From contig CAZJVJ010000005.1 of assembly GCA_964549635.1 (NCBI GenBank), forward strand, positions 1 to 64,000: a stretch of 64,000 bases of DNA, given 5' to 3'. The position numbers and the translations under genes were made by a program. Under the pieces are notes generated by a model. The model saw only the letters and a list, made by a program, of their open reading frames with translations. It ran no database searches and had not been told where the DNA came from. Numbering within the stretch: position 1 is the first letter of the stretch; each line of letters opens with the position of its first letter. The stretch is from VGNY01 sp964549635. Its GTDB lineage: Bacteria; Chloroflexota; Dehalococcoidia; GIF9; UBA5629. Below are positions 34,572 through 41,508 of this stretch, one piece after another.

Positions 34572-34654
34572 TGCCGAGGGAGGGACTCGAACCCACACCC
34601 CCTTGCGGAGAGCGGATTTTAAGTCCGCCGCGTCTACCATTCCGCCACCTCGGC
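34572..34654 (-). tRNA. tRNA-Leu (TAA)
   Basis: Class II tRNA: acceptor GCCGAGG with CCTCGGC, anticodon loop CTTAAAA giving TAA, long variable arm (TCTCCGCAAGGGGG region), T loop GGTTCGAGTCC, discriminator A. No encoded CCA. Last of six tandem minus-strand tRNAs. Confidence 0.96.
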
Positions 34655-34670
34655 AGGGGTGCACAAAAAG

Positions 34671-34746
34671 TGGAGGCGGCGAGCGGATTTGAACCGCTGA
34701 ATAGGGGTTTTGCAGACCCCCGCCTTAACCACTTGGCTACGCCGCC
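34671..34746 (-). tRNA. tRNA-Cys (GCA)
   Basis: Acceptor GGCGGCG with CGCCGCC, anticodon loop CTGCAAA giving GCA, T loop GGTTCAAATCC, discriminator T and encoded CCA (34673-34671). 76 bases. Two selenium-for-cysteine positions occur in the gene just downstream, but the adjacency is probably incidental. Confidence 0.97.
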
Positions 34747-34757
34747 TTACATTTCTA

Positions 34758-34833
<76 letters not shown>

Positions 34834-34926
34834 ACTATCTTTGAATAATTATACCAAAAATTGATTAAAATGACCTTCTATGGCAACGCAGCCACAATTT
34901 TGCTGTCACTAACAATAAGATGTCAA

Positions 34927-35013
34927 TGGTGCCGAGGAGGAGATTTGAACTCCTACGGGCTTACGCCCACCACCCCCTCAAGATGGCGTGTCTACCTATT
35001 CCACCACCTCGGC
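34927..35013 (-). tRNA. tRNA-Leu (GAG)
   Basis: Class II tRNA of 87 bases: acceptor GCCGAGG with CCTCGGC, anticodon loop TTGAGGG giving GAG, long variable arm with GGGCGTAAGCCC hairpin, T loop AGTTCAAATCT, encoded CCA. Confidence 0.97.
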
Positions 35014-35043
35014 ACTCCATCTCACAAACTACTGTCATATCTA

Positions 35044-35119
35044 TGGCAGGGGTGGCAGGACTCGAACCCGCGACCTGCGGTTTTGGAGACCGCTGCTCTA
35101 CCAGCTGAGCTACACCCCT
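35044..35119 (-). tRNA. tRNA-Trp (CCA)
   Basis: Acceptor AGGGGTG with CACCCCT, anticodon loop CTCCAAA giving CCA, T loop GGTTCGAGTCC, discriminator G and encoded CCA. 76 bases. Confidence 0.97.
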
Positions 35120-35132
35120 GTCCTCGGTCAAG

Positions 35133-35206
35133 TACCCCTGGGGCGATTCGAACGCCCGACACGCGGTTTAGGAAACCGCTGCTCTATCCATCTGAGCTAC
35201 AGGGGC
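35133..35206 (-). tRNA. tRNA-Arg (CCT)
   Basis: Acceptor GCCCCTG with CAGGGGT (first pair G-U), anticodon loop TTCCTAA giving CCT, T loop CGTTCGAATCG, discriminator A, no encoded CCA. First of the six tRNAs in the direction of transcription. Confidence 0.96.
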
Positions 35207-35219
35207 AAGAAGCCTGATT

Positions 35220-35660
35220 TTAATGCCGTGATTTTCTGATTAAGTATCCCTCTGGAGTAGTATACGCCTCTGGCTTCATTCTTCGCCGGGATACTATGTG
35301 CTCCACCTCTAGTTCTTCTATTCTTTGCTCGGCCGTTTGTCCAGTCTCTGTGATTTCGGATGGAGTCCTATCTCCTGAGCTTATAGCAGCGGCTTTCTTC
35401 GACCGCTGCTTTAACTCGCTCAAGGCATTATCTAATTCTTTTAAAATTTCACTAATTCTGCTCTCAGCTAGAGCACTAGCTTCCTCTGTAGCCAGCCTCT
35501 CAATCTGAGTAACATACTCCTGGAGCTTAAAGCTGTGTTCTTCTAGTTTTTTAATCTGTTCTGCAAGTCTGCTAGCCATAGTCTGAATTTCTGGAATCTC
35601 TAACTCAAGAAGATTCTTGATGATATTCTGGACTACAGCTCTGCGCTGTTTTTCCAACAT
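35220..35660 (-). CDS. Coiled-coil protein of unknown function
   Basis: A 146-residue hydrophilic protein, nearly all helix. Heptad-like spacing of Leu/Ile/Val from about residue 8 to 85 (MASRLAEQIKKLEEHSFKLQEYVTQIERLA) indicates a coiled coil. A Ser/Thr-rich linker near 92-107 leads to a basic C-terminal segment with EGYLIRKSRH. No known domain. AAGGAAGG lies just before the ATG. It heads the minus-strand tRNA operon, 13 bases before tRNA-Arg. Confidence 0.65.
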   Translation of the reverse strand: MLEKQRRAVVQNIIKNLLELEIPEIQTMASRLAEQIKKLEEHSFKLQEYVTQIERLATEEASALAESRISEILKELDNALSELKQRSKKAAAISSGDRTPSEITETGQTAEQRIEELEVEHIVSRRRMKPEAYTTPEGYLIRKSRH

Positions 35661-35765
35661 TTTTTAACCTTCCTTAATGGTTAGCGTAACCAATGCATCT
35701 ATCTCTAGATATAATCTTCTCCTGCGCCTTCAAGTCCAATATGGCTTTTCGCCCTGCTGTGAACA

Positions 35766-35795
35766 ATTATAACAACGGCACTACTTACAATGCAA
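35766..35795 (-). promoter_or_regulatory. Putative promoter of the coiled-coil/tRNA operon
   Basis: Minus strand TTGCAT (35795-35790), 18-base spacer, perfect TATAAT (35771-35766). Transcription from about 35759 would give a leader of about 100 bases and could continue through six tRNA genes. The rest of the 415-base divergent region 35661-36076 shows only this and the plus-strand promoter at 36000. Confidence 0.45.
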
Positions 35796-35999
35796 CAATC
35801 ACCTCTTGGCTTTGACTTCGGTGTTGTGGAAAAACACTTTTGCCAATATTATTGACCTGAGAATCGCTTCACGGAAGAGAAATCGCAGGAATTGTACTTA
35901 TTTGTTTTTCTCACTGTCTTGGATGGTCGAGCAGAATGACAAGGGTGCATGAAAGGAACAGCTTACAATAGTTGAGAGGGGGCTCTGAAAATATTTGAA

Positions 36000-36028
36000 T
36001 TGACTTTTGCTTTAGCTTTTCTTATACT
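36000..36028 (+). promoter_or_regulatory. Promoter of the tRNA-tuf-ribosomal operon
   Basis: TTGACT (36000-36005), 17-base spacer, TATACT (36023-36028): five of six matches in both boxes, with an A/T-rich stretch upstream. It starts about 42 bases before tRNA-Thr(TGT). This is among the strongest consensus promoters in the window, as expected for translation genes. Confidence 0.65.
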
Positions 36029-36076
36029 ACTATGCCATAGTTGAGCATAGTAGGTGCTTGAGGGTCGTGTTGTATT

Positions 36077-36149
36077 GCCCGAGTGGCGCAATGGTAGCGC
36101 AACCGACTTGTAATCGGTAGGTTAGTGGGTTCGACTCCCCTCTCGGGCT
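36077..36149 (+). tRNA. tRNA-Thr (TGT)
   Basis: Acceptor GCCCGAG with CTCGGGC, anticodon loop CTTGTAA giving TGT, T loop GGTTCGACTCC, discriminator T, no encoded CCA. 73 bases. Confidence 0.97.
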
Positions 36150-36163
36150 TTAAATTTAATCCG

Positions 36164-36249
36164 GGAGGGGTGCCGGAGTGGACAATCGGAGCAGACTGTA
36201 AATCTGCCGCCTTATGGCTACGTAGGTTCGAATCCTACCCCCTCCACCA
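36164..36249 (+). tRNA. tRNA-Tyr (GTA)
   Basis: Class II tRNA of 86 bases: acceptor GGAGGGG with CCCCTCC, anticodon loop CTGTAAA giving GTA, long variable arm, T loop GGTTCGAATCC, discriminator A and encoded CCA. Confidence 0.97.
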
Positions 36250-36254
36250 GTCTT

Positions 36255-36321
36255 TTGAGACTTTGCTAAAATATGCTATAATTTTGGACTGTATTGTATA
36301 ATTCTTTGAAATAAATATAAT
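36255..36321 (+). promoter_or_regulatory. Cluster of three TATAAT boxes between tRNA-Tyr and tRNA-Thr
   Basis: The 81-base spacer holds TTGAGA (36255-36260) with TATAAT (36277-36282) at 16 bases, plus two more perfect TATAAT boxes at 36297-36302 and 36316-36321. The last has TTGTAT at 16 bases and would start transcription about 2 bases before tRNA-Thr(GGT). These could be internal promoters boosting tuf and the ribosomal genes. Confidence 0.45.
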
Positions 36322-36330
36322 GAGAAGCAT

Positions 36331-36403
36331 GCCCACATAGCTCAGCAGGTAGAGCACGTTCTTGGTAAGAACGGGGTCACCAGTTCGAATCTGGTTGTGG
36401 GCT
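36331..36403 (+). tRNA. tRNA-Thr (GGT)
   Basis: Acceptor GCCCACA with TGTGGGC, anticodon loop TTGGTAA giving GGT, T loop AGTTCGAATCT, discriminator T, no encoded CCA. 73 bases; tuf begins 25 bases downstream. Confidence 0.97.
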
Positions 36404-36428
36404 GGGTAAAGAAGGAGGTTTTCTGAAA

Positions 36429-37628
36429 ATGGCAAAGAAAGTTTTTGAACGCACTAAGCCCCATGTTAATGTGGGAACGATAGGTCATGTTGATCACGGT
36501 AAGACTACTTTGACCTCAGCCATCACACTGGTCTTATCTAAAAACACTCAGACGCAATTTCGGGCTTTTGATTCAATAGATAATGCGCCAGAAGAGAAAG
36601 CACGTGGCTTGACCATAGCTATCGCTCACATTGAGTATGAGACCGCGAAGCGGCATTATGCTCATGTAGATTGCCCGGGGCATGCCGACTACATTAAAAA
36701 TATGATAACTGGTGCGGCTCAGATGGACGGTGCGATACTGGTGGTTAGTGCGCCTGATGGTCCTATGCCTCAGACTAGAGAGCATATCCTTCTGGCTAGG
36801 CAGGTAGAAGTCCCGAGCATACTGGTGGCGTTGAATAAGGTGGACATGATGGAAGATGAAGAGCTACTTGAGCTGGTTGAGCTGGAAGTTAGAGACCTAC
36901 TGACTAAATATCAGTTCCCTGGGGACAAGACCCCTGTTGTCCGGGTGAGTGCCTTGAAGGCCTTAGAGTGTGGCTGTGGCAAACGCGAATGCCAATGGTG
37001 TGGCAGAATCTTGCAGTTGACAGATGCCATTGATGAATGGGTCCCTCTGCCAGTGAGAGCCAAAGACAAGCCGTTTTTGATGCCGATAGAGGATGTCTTC
37101 GGCATTAAGGGACGAGGTACCGTGGTGACTGGTAGGGTGGAACGGGGTGTAGTTAAAGTGGGCGATGAGGTTGAGATTGTTGGTATAAGGGAGACACGGA
37201 GAACGGTGGTAACCGGAGTGGAAATGTTCCACAAGACTCTGGAGATGGGTGAGCCTGGAGATGCTATAGGTTGCTTGCTTAGAGGTATTGAGCGTGATGA
37301 TGTGGAAAGAGGGCAAGTGTTGGCGGCACCTGGCACGATTACTCCTCACACTCATTTTGAAGGTGAGGTATATGTGTTAACTAAGGAGGAAGGTGGACGA
37401 CATACGCCATTTTTTAATGGCTATAAACCTCAGTTTTATATCAGGACTCTAGATGTTACCGGGACCATAGAACTACCCAAAGGTGTGGAAATGGTTATGC
37501 CCGGTGATAATATAAAAATGACTGTTAAGCTTATATACCCGGTAGCCCTGGAAACTGGACTACGGTTTGCCATAAGGGAAGGCGGTAGAACTGTGGGCGC
37601 CGGAGTTATCGGTAAGATACTCGAATAG
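36429..37628 (+). CDS. tuf: Elongation factor Tu
   Basis: EF-Tu carries aminoacyl-tRNA to the ribosome. 399 residues, normal length. G1 GHVDHGKT at 19-26, effector region RGLTIAIAHIEYET near 59-72, DCPGHADY near 81-88, NKVD near 136-139 and SALKALECG near 174. The insert CGCGKRECQWCG, near 182-193, carries four closely spaced cysteines and a fifth two residues earlier, which is not usual for EF-Tu and may bind metal. AGGAGGT precedes the ATG. It is directly followed by rpmG. Confidence 0.98.
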   Translation: MAKKVFERTKPHVNVGTIGHVDHGKTTLTSAITLVLSKNTQTQFRAFDSIDNAPEEKARGLTIAIAHIEYETAKRHYAHVDCPGHADYIKNMITGAAQMDGAILVVSAPDGPMPQTREHILLARQVEVPSILVALNKVDMMEDEELLELVELEVRDLLTKYQFPGDKTPVVRVSALKALECGCGKRECQWCGRILQLTDAIDEWVPLPVRAKDKPFLMPIEDVFGIKGRGTVVTGRVERGVVKVGDEVEIVGIRETRRTVVTGVEMFHKTLEMGEPGDAIGCLLRGIERDDVERGQVLAAPGTITPHTHFEGEVYVLTKEEGGRHTPFFNGYKPQFYIRTLDVTGTIELPKGVEMVMPGDNIKMTVKLIYPVALETGLRFAIREGGRTVGAGVIGKILE

Positions 37629-37630
37629 TC

Positions 37631-37798
37631 ATGGCTAAGAAAGGCGAACTGCGTGGCGTTATACACCTGGCGTGCACACAATGCCACGAAAGAACATATA
37701 CCACTGAAAAAAATAAGAAGAACGACTCTCAGCGATTAGAGTTAATGAAGTATTGTCCGCGCTGTCGTAGTCATGTGCTCCATCGGGAGACTAAGTAG
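37631..37798 (+). CDS. rpmG: 50S ribosomal protein L33
   Basis: A 55-residue L33 starting MAKKGELRGVIHLACTQC. Two cysteine pairs, CTQC (residues 14-17) and CPRC (43-46), make it a zinc-binding form. It lies between tuf and secE, its usual position in many bacteria, 2 bases after the tuf stop. Confidence 0.96.
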   Translation: MAKKGELRGVIHLACTQCHERTYTTEKNKKNDSQRLELMKYCPRCRSHVLHRETK

Positions 37799-37801
37799 TC
37801 T

Positions 37802-38032
37802 TTGACAAAGAAGAGTCAACCCCAAATTATTAAAGCCCAAAAAAGGTCTCGTTTCGCCTTCTTTGGTGACGTTATAGGCGAATTAAGGAAGGTTGTCTGG
37901 CCATCCAGACGGGAGACGTTGCGTCTGACGGCTATGGTGCTGGGTATATGTATTGCTACAGGACTCCTTTTGGGGGCCATAGATTATGGCTTTGCTGAAT
38001 TGGTTGCCAGACTGTTTCTGGGTGGAAAGTGA
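37802..38032 (+). CDS. secE: Preprotein translocase subunit SecE
   Basis: A 76-residue SecE with the single-span architecture: a basic amphipathic N-terminal part, the signature FFGDVIGELRKVVWPSRRETLRLT (about residues 20-43) and one transmembrane helix (about 44-66). It clamps SecY in the protein-export channel. The TTG start lies 3 bases after rpmG; nusG follows after 3 bases. Confidence 0.96.
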   Translation: MTKKSQPQIIKAQKRSRFAFFGDVIGELRKVVWPSRRETLRLTAMVLGICIATGLLLGAIDYGFAELVARLFLGGK

Positions 38033-38035
38033 CTC

Positions 38036-38569
38036 ATGAAAAATAGTGATAAGCAGTGGTATATAATACATACGTATTCCGGTTATGAGGAGCGCGTTAA
38101 GAAAGCTCTGGAACAAAGGATTAAGTTTATGGATGCTGAGGACAAGATATTCGAGGTAGTGATACCTACTGAGGAGGAGATTGAAATCAGGGGAGGGCAA
38201 CGACGCACAGTGACCAAAAAGGTCTTTCCTGGATATGTTCTTGTTCAAATGAAGATGGATGATGAGAGCTGGAATGTTGTCCGTAATACTCCTGGTGTAA
38301 CCGGCTTCGTGGGTAGTGGCAACAAACCGACGGCTTTGGCTGAGCAGGAGGTAAATGCTATTTTGAAGCAGATGACGGAAGGTACACCTCGGGTGAAGGT
38401 AGGTTTTAGAAAGGGTGAGAGCGTTCGTGTGGTTGATGGTCCCTTCACTGATTTTGTTGGGGTGGTTGATGAAATCAATGCAGCCAAGGGCAAGGTGAAG
38501 GTGATGCTAACCCTTTTTGGACGTGAAACATCTGTGGAGCTTGATTTTTTGCAGGTGCAGAGGTTATAA
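38036..38569 (+). CDS. nusG: Transcription termination/antitermination protein NusG
   Basis: NusG (177 residues) binds RNA polymerase and links it to ribosomes or Rho. N-terminal NGN domain: KQWYIIHTYSGYEERVKKAL (5-24) and VFPGYVLVQM (near 63-72), with RNTPGVTGFVGSGNKPTAL. C-terminal KOW domain: GESVRVVDGPFTDFVGVVDEIN near 124-145. Complete and of usual size. It is immediately followed by rplK with no spacer. Confidence 0.98.
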   Translation: MKNSDKQWYIIHTYSGYEERVKKALEQRIKFMDAEDKIFEVVIPTEEEIEIRGGQRRTVTKKVFPGYVLVQMKMDDESWNVVRNTPGVTGFVGSGNKPTALAEQEVNAILKQMTEGTPRVKVGFRKGESVRVVDGPFTDFVGVVDEINAAKGKVKVMLTLFGRETSVELDFLQVQRL

Positions 38570-38995
38570 ATGGCGAAAAAGGTTAAGGCAGTAATAAAAT
38601 TGCAAATTGAGGCGGGAAAAGCTACGCCTGCGCCTCCAGTTGGGCCAGCTTTAGGGCAGCACGGCGTCAATATTATGGCTTTCTGCAAGGAATATAATGA
38701 ACAGACCAAAGCCCAGGCGGGTTCTATTGTCCCGGTGGAAATAACTGTTTATGAGGACAGGTCGTTCACTTTCGTCACCAAGACACCCCCAGCGTCTGAT
38801 TTGCTTAAACGAGCCTTGGGTATTGAGAAAGGTAGTACTGCAACCGGGCGGCAGAAAGTAGGTTCAATATCCCGTGAGAAGCTTTATGAGATCGCTAGAT
38901 TGAAGATGAAGGATTTGAATGCTGTTGACCTGGAAGGTGCAGCACGAATAATTGCAGGCACAGCTCGTAGTATGGGTATTGATGTGGAGCAATAA
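38570..38995 (+). CDS. rplK: 50S ribosomal protein L11
   Basis: L11 (141 residues) binds the GTPase-associated region of 23S rRNA and contacts the stalk. KLQIEAGKATPAPPVGPALGQHGVNIMAFCKEYN near the N terminus is the thiostrepton-binding, proline-rich segment. The C-terminal domain includes KMKDLNAVDLEGAARIIAGTARSMGIDV. It starts directly after the nusG stop and its stop abuts the rplA start. Confidence 0.98.
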   Translation: MAKKVKAVIKLQIEAGKATPAPPVGPALGQHGVNIMAFCKEYNEQTKAQAGSIVPVEITVYEDRSFTFVTKTPPASDLLKRALGIEKGSTATGRQKVGSISREKLYEIARLKMKDLNAVDLEGAARIIAGTARSMGIDVEQ

Positions 38996-39697
38996 ATGGC
39001 AGTTCGAGGTAAGAAATATAGAGAGTCGGCTAAGCTAGTTAGTAGAGAAAATGCTTATCCGCCAAGTGAGGCAATTAAGCTGGCTAAGCAAGCCGCCTAT
39101 GCTCGTTTCGACGAGACTGTTGAGTTACACTTGAGAATGGGAGTTGATCCCAGAAGCGCGGATCAGCAAGTTAGAGGCATAGCCCTTTTGCCCAATGGAT
39201 TGGGCAAGAAAGTTCGAATACTTGTTTTTGCTCAAGGTGAAGCGGCTAGAATAGCCGAAGCAGCTGGTGCGGATTATGTGGGGGGTGATGATCTTATTAG
39301 TAAAATTGAGGGTGGCTGGCTTGATTTTGATGTCGGTATAGCCACGCCGGATATGATGGGCAAAGTGGGGAGGTTGGGCAAGATACTGGGTCGTAGGGGC
39401 CTGATGCCTAATCCTAAATCAGGTACAGTAGTACCCGCTGAAGACTTGGCGAGAGCTATTGCAGATGCGCGAAAGGGACGGGTGGAATTTCGACTGGACA
39501 GGACAGGAATAATTCATGTGCCCATCGGTAAGATTAGCTTTGATGAGAATAAGCTGATGGAGAACCTGTCTGCTCTGGTGGAAGCTGTAATAAGAGCTAA
39601 GCCCAGTGGAGCTAAGGGGCAATATATTAAGAGCGCCTTTTTGACAACCACTATGGGGCCCGGGGTCAAGCTTGACCTGAAACCGTTATTAAGCTGA
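38996..39697 (+). CDS. rplA: 50S ribosomal protein L1
   Basis: L1 (233 residues) forms the mobile L1 stalk at the tRNA exit site. Typical motifs are ELHLRMGVDPRSADQQVRG near residues 44-62, LGRRGLMPNPKSGTV near 133-147 and IKSAFLTTTMGPGVKLD at the end. Length is normal. The gene adjoins rplK; after it comes the L10 leader. L1 is usually the autoregulator of rplKA; I did not identify its binding site in the leader. Confidence 0.98.
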   Translation: MAVRGKKYRESAKLVSRENAYPPSEAIKLAKQAAYARFDETVELHLRMGVDPRSADQQVRGIALLPNGLGKKVRILVFAQGEAARIAEAAGADYVGGDDLISKIEGGWLDFDVGIATPDMMGKVGRLGKILGRRGLMPNPKSGTVVPAEDLARAIADARKGRVEFRLDRTGIIHVPIGKISFDENKLMENLSALVEAVIRAKPSGAKGQYIKSAFLTTTMGPGVKLDLKPLLS

Positions 39698-39734
39698 TTG
39701 TCGCCTTTTTATACTTTCAAAATTGAATAACGGG

Positions 39735-39829
39735 CTTTGAAATTGTGCTTATGACAGCAGGTGCCGTGAGGCTTAAAAGTGTGCCTGCCGAGGTACGGTG
39801 AAGGTGATTATAGTTTGTAGCTGGGTGCG
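39735..39829 (+). promoter_or_regulatory. L10 leader RNA (ribosomal protein autoregulation)
   Basis: The 182 bases between rplA and rplJ contain the bacterial L10-leader pattern: a base-paired element with AGGC and GCCT arms around 39769-39786, then TGCCGAGGT (39786-39794), the kink-turn motif bound by the L10(L12)4 complex, paired again by CCGT/ACGG. Binding of excess L10 would promote termination at the hairpin that follows. Confidence 0.7.
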
Positions 39830-39858
39830 GTCCTTGTGTCATGGCACAAGGACTTTTT
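39830..39858 (+). terminator. Intrinsic terminator/attenuator of the rplJL leader
   Basis: A perfect 9-bp stem, GTCCTTGTG (39830-39838) with CACAAGGAC (39845-39853), a 6-base loop and a T run (39854-39858). It stands just before the rplJ ribosome site, so it must be bypassed for rplJL expression, as expected of L10-controlled attenuation. Confidence 0.75.
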
Positions 39859-39879
39859 AGCTTTTTAAGGAGCGTGGAT

Positions 39880-40419
39880 ATGCTAAAAGAAAAGAAGAAA
39901 CAAATTATAGATGAGATAGCGACTAATTTGTCGAGATGTAATATTGCCATCGCTACGGACTATCGTGGGCTTTCGGCTAAAGAGATGGAAAGGTTACGCC
40001 GCCGTTTGATTGAATTTGGGATAGAGTATAAGGTGGTGAAAAACACGCTGACTCGGTTTGCTGCTGAGAGGGCGGGCAAAAAACAGCTATCAGCATTTTT
40101 AGATGGTCCTGTGGCAATTGCATTTGGTTATGATGATGTGATTAAGCCAGCTCAAGTTTTGAGGGAGTATATCCGCTCGTCAGGTTCGACATTGCAGATC
40201 AAAGGGGGAGTTCTGGGTGACAGGTTGATAACCGCTGATGAAATTTCTGTTTTGGCTACTATACCACCGAGAGAAGTCTTGGTTGCTAGACTAATTGGGC
40301 AGTTACAAGCTCCGTTGCAAATTCTACATGGTGTGCTGAGTGCGCCTTTGCGCGGGCTTTTGAATGTAATGCAAGCTAGAATTCAACAACTGGAAGGAGG
40401 GCAAAATGTCGCAGGGTGA
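39880..40419 (+). CDS. rplJ: 50S ribosomal protein L10
   Basis: L10 anchors L7/L12 dimers to the ribosome and autoregulates its operon. From ATG 39880 (AAGGAG 9 bases upstream) the protein has 179 residues, the usual size. The segment NIAIATDYRGLSAKEMERLRRRL and VVKNTLTRFAAE mark the rRNA-binding domain; the C-terminal helix that binds L7/L12 is present. An upstream in-frame ATG at 39841 lies inside the attenuator hairpin and is not a credible start. Confidence 0.97.
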   Translation: MLKEKKKQIIDEIATNLSRCNIAIATDYRGLSAKEMERLRRRLIEFGIEYKVVKNTLTRFAAERAGKKQLSAFLDGPVAIAFGYDDVIKPAQVLREYIRSSGSTLQIKGGVLGDRLITADEISVLATIPPREVLVARLIGQLQAPLQILHGVLSAPLRGLLNVMQARIQQLEGGQNVAG

Positions 40420-40912
40420 GATCGAATCTAAACAACCAGAGATAGAGGTGAAGGCAGAAGACACGTCAAAAACAAAAACGGTATCCGGGTCTGGAAAAAT
40501 TTCAACAGAGGGAGCTAAAAGAATGTCAAAGGAAGAGATCATAGCAGCAGTTAAGAGTATGACTGTGTTGGAGCTGGCTGAATTGGTTAAAGCTCTAGAA
40601 GAGGAGTTTGGAGTAACTGCAGCAGCCCCGGTGGCAGTAGCTGCAGCACCCGTGGTCGGAGCTGCCGCAGGAGCAGGCCCGTCACCAGCTGAAGAGGAGA
40701 AAACGGAATTTAGTGTGATCCTTAAGGAGATTGGTGAGAACAAAATCGCTGTAATCAAAGCAGTGCGTGAGTTGACCACTTTGGGGCTAAAGGAGGCTAA
40801 AGACTTGGTAGAAAGCGCTCCTAAACCCATTAAAGAAGGTGTCAGCAAAGAAGAGGCGGCGAACATTAAAAAGAAGTTGGAAGAAGCCGGAGCCAAAGCG
40901 GAAATCAAATAG
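40406..40912 (+). CDS. rplL: 50S ribosomal protein L7/L12, with possible N-terminal extension
   Basis: L7/L12 recruits translation factors. The canonical protein begins MSKEEIIAAVKSMTVLELAELVKALEEEFGV (ATG 40523, 129 residues), has an Ala/Pro/Val hinge and ends with the usual C-terminal domain (IKAVRELTTLGLKEAKDLVESAPKPIKEG). The frame is open 39 codons further up to ATG 40406, which has a near-perfect GGAAGGAGG site and overlaps rplJ by 14 bases. The added residues are charged and Ser/Thr-rich. A GAGGGAG site also precedes 40523. Both starts may be used; I give the longer one. Confidence 0.9.
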   Translation: MSQGEIESKQPEIEVKAEDTSKTKTVSGSGKISTEGAKRMSKEEIIAAVKSMTVLELAELVKALEEEFGVTAAAPVAVAAAPVVGAAAGAGPSPAEEEKTEFSVILKEIGENKIAVIKAVRELTTLGLKEAKDLVESAPKPIKEGVSKEEAANIKKKLEEAGAKAEIK

Positions 40913-40966
40913 TAATTTCACAGCGGTCTACTGAACCTCTTTGTTATACCAGCCCCAATGATTGCA

Positions 40967-41004
40967 AGCACTTGTGGGATATCTTGTTAGATATCTCTAG
41001 TGCT
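40967..41004 (+). terminator. Hairpin after rplL
   Basis: AGCACT (40967-40972) pairs with AGTGCT (40999-41004), enclosing a second perfect stem GATATCT/AGATATC around TGTT. No T run follows, so it could be an RNA-stabilising or processing hairpin rather than a classical terminator. The remaining bases to 41198 show nothing definite. Confidence 0.45.
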
Positions 41005-41198
41005 TAGTTAAGTTGTACCGCTATTTTTGCCTGAAGTTGATACCAGGTCAGTGCGTTTGTGACTTGCCCTTCTGCATTTTTGTAAAACAGAATTCACATT
41101 ACCGACCCCAATTTTTATTATCATAACCCCACTACTTTTCATTGTTCACGAGTTGGTGTAAGATTTCTGCGTATATATTGGATAGGAGGGCATCTAGT

Positions 41199-41471
41199 AT
41201 GGCTGAAGCGGAATTTTATGAACTAATCGCAAGGGTAATATCTCAGGAGGGTCATTGTGCTCTTAATCACAAGGTGGGCGATGAGTTTCGCATCGATGAG
41301 AAGACTCCAGCTGGCATGTGTCCCTGGGCATTTTATGCACTCTTTCCGTTTATTTCAGTTTTACAATTCGGTGGTTCTTTTTACTGGGAAAACGACCGAG
41401 ATAAAACTACCGTTGCCTGCCCTGACCCAGCAAATCCAGTAGTCTTCGAGTTAAGGCGCATCCGGCAATAA
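41199..41471 (+). CDS. TIGR04076-family protein
   Basis: A 90-residue protein from ATG 41199, which has AGGAGG 10 bases upstream. It shows the TIGR04076 pattern: an N-terminal strand with EGHCALNHKVGDEFRID, then TPAGMCPWAFYALFPFISVLQFGGSF and a late cysteine (VACPDP). The family is small, cysteine-containing and common in anaerobes; its function is unknown. The amidase gene follows 37 bases later. Confidence 0.8.
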   Translation: MAEAEFYELIARVISQEGHCALNHKVGDEFRIDEKTPAGMCPWAFYALFPFISVLQFGGSFYWENDRDKTTVACPDPANPVVFELRRIRQ

Positions 41472-41508
41472 CGTCGTTATTACTAGTTAATTAACAGAGG
41501 TATGGAAG

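Noticed and set aside
36284..36302. TTGGAC with TATAAT at 36297 as a promoter pair
   Set aside because: The spacer is only 7 bases, far too short for sigma-70 recognition. Only the first and third TATAAT boxes have a plausible -35.
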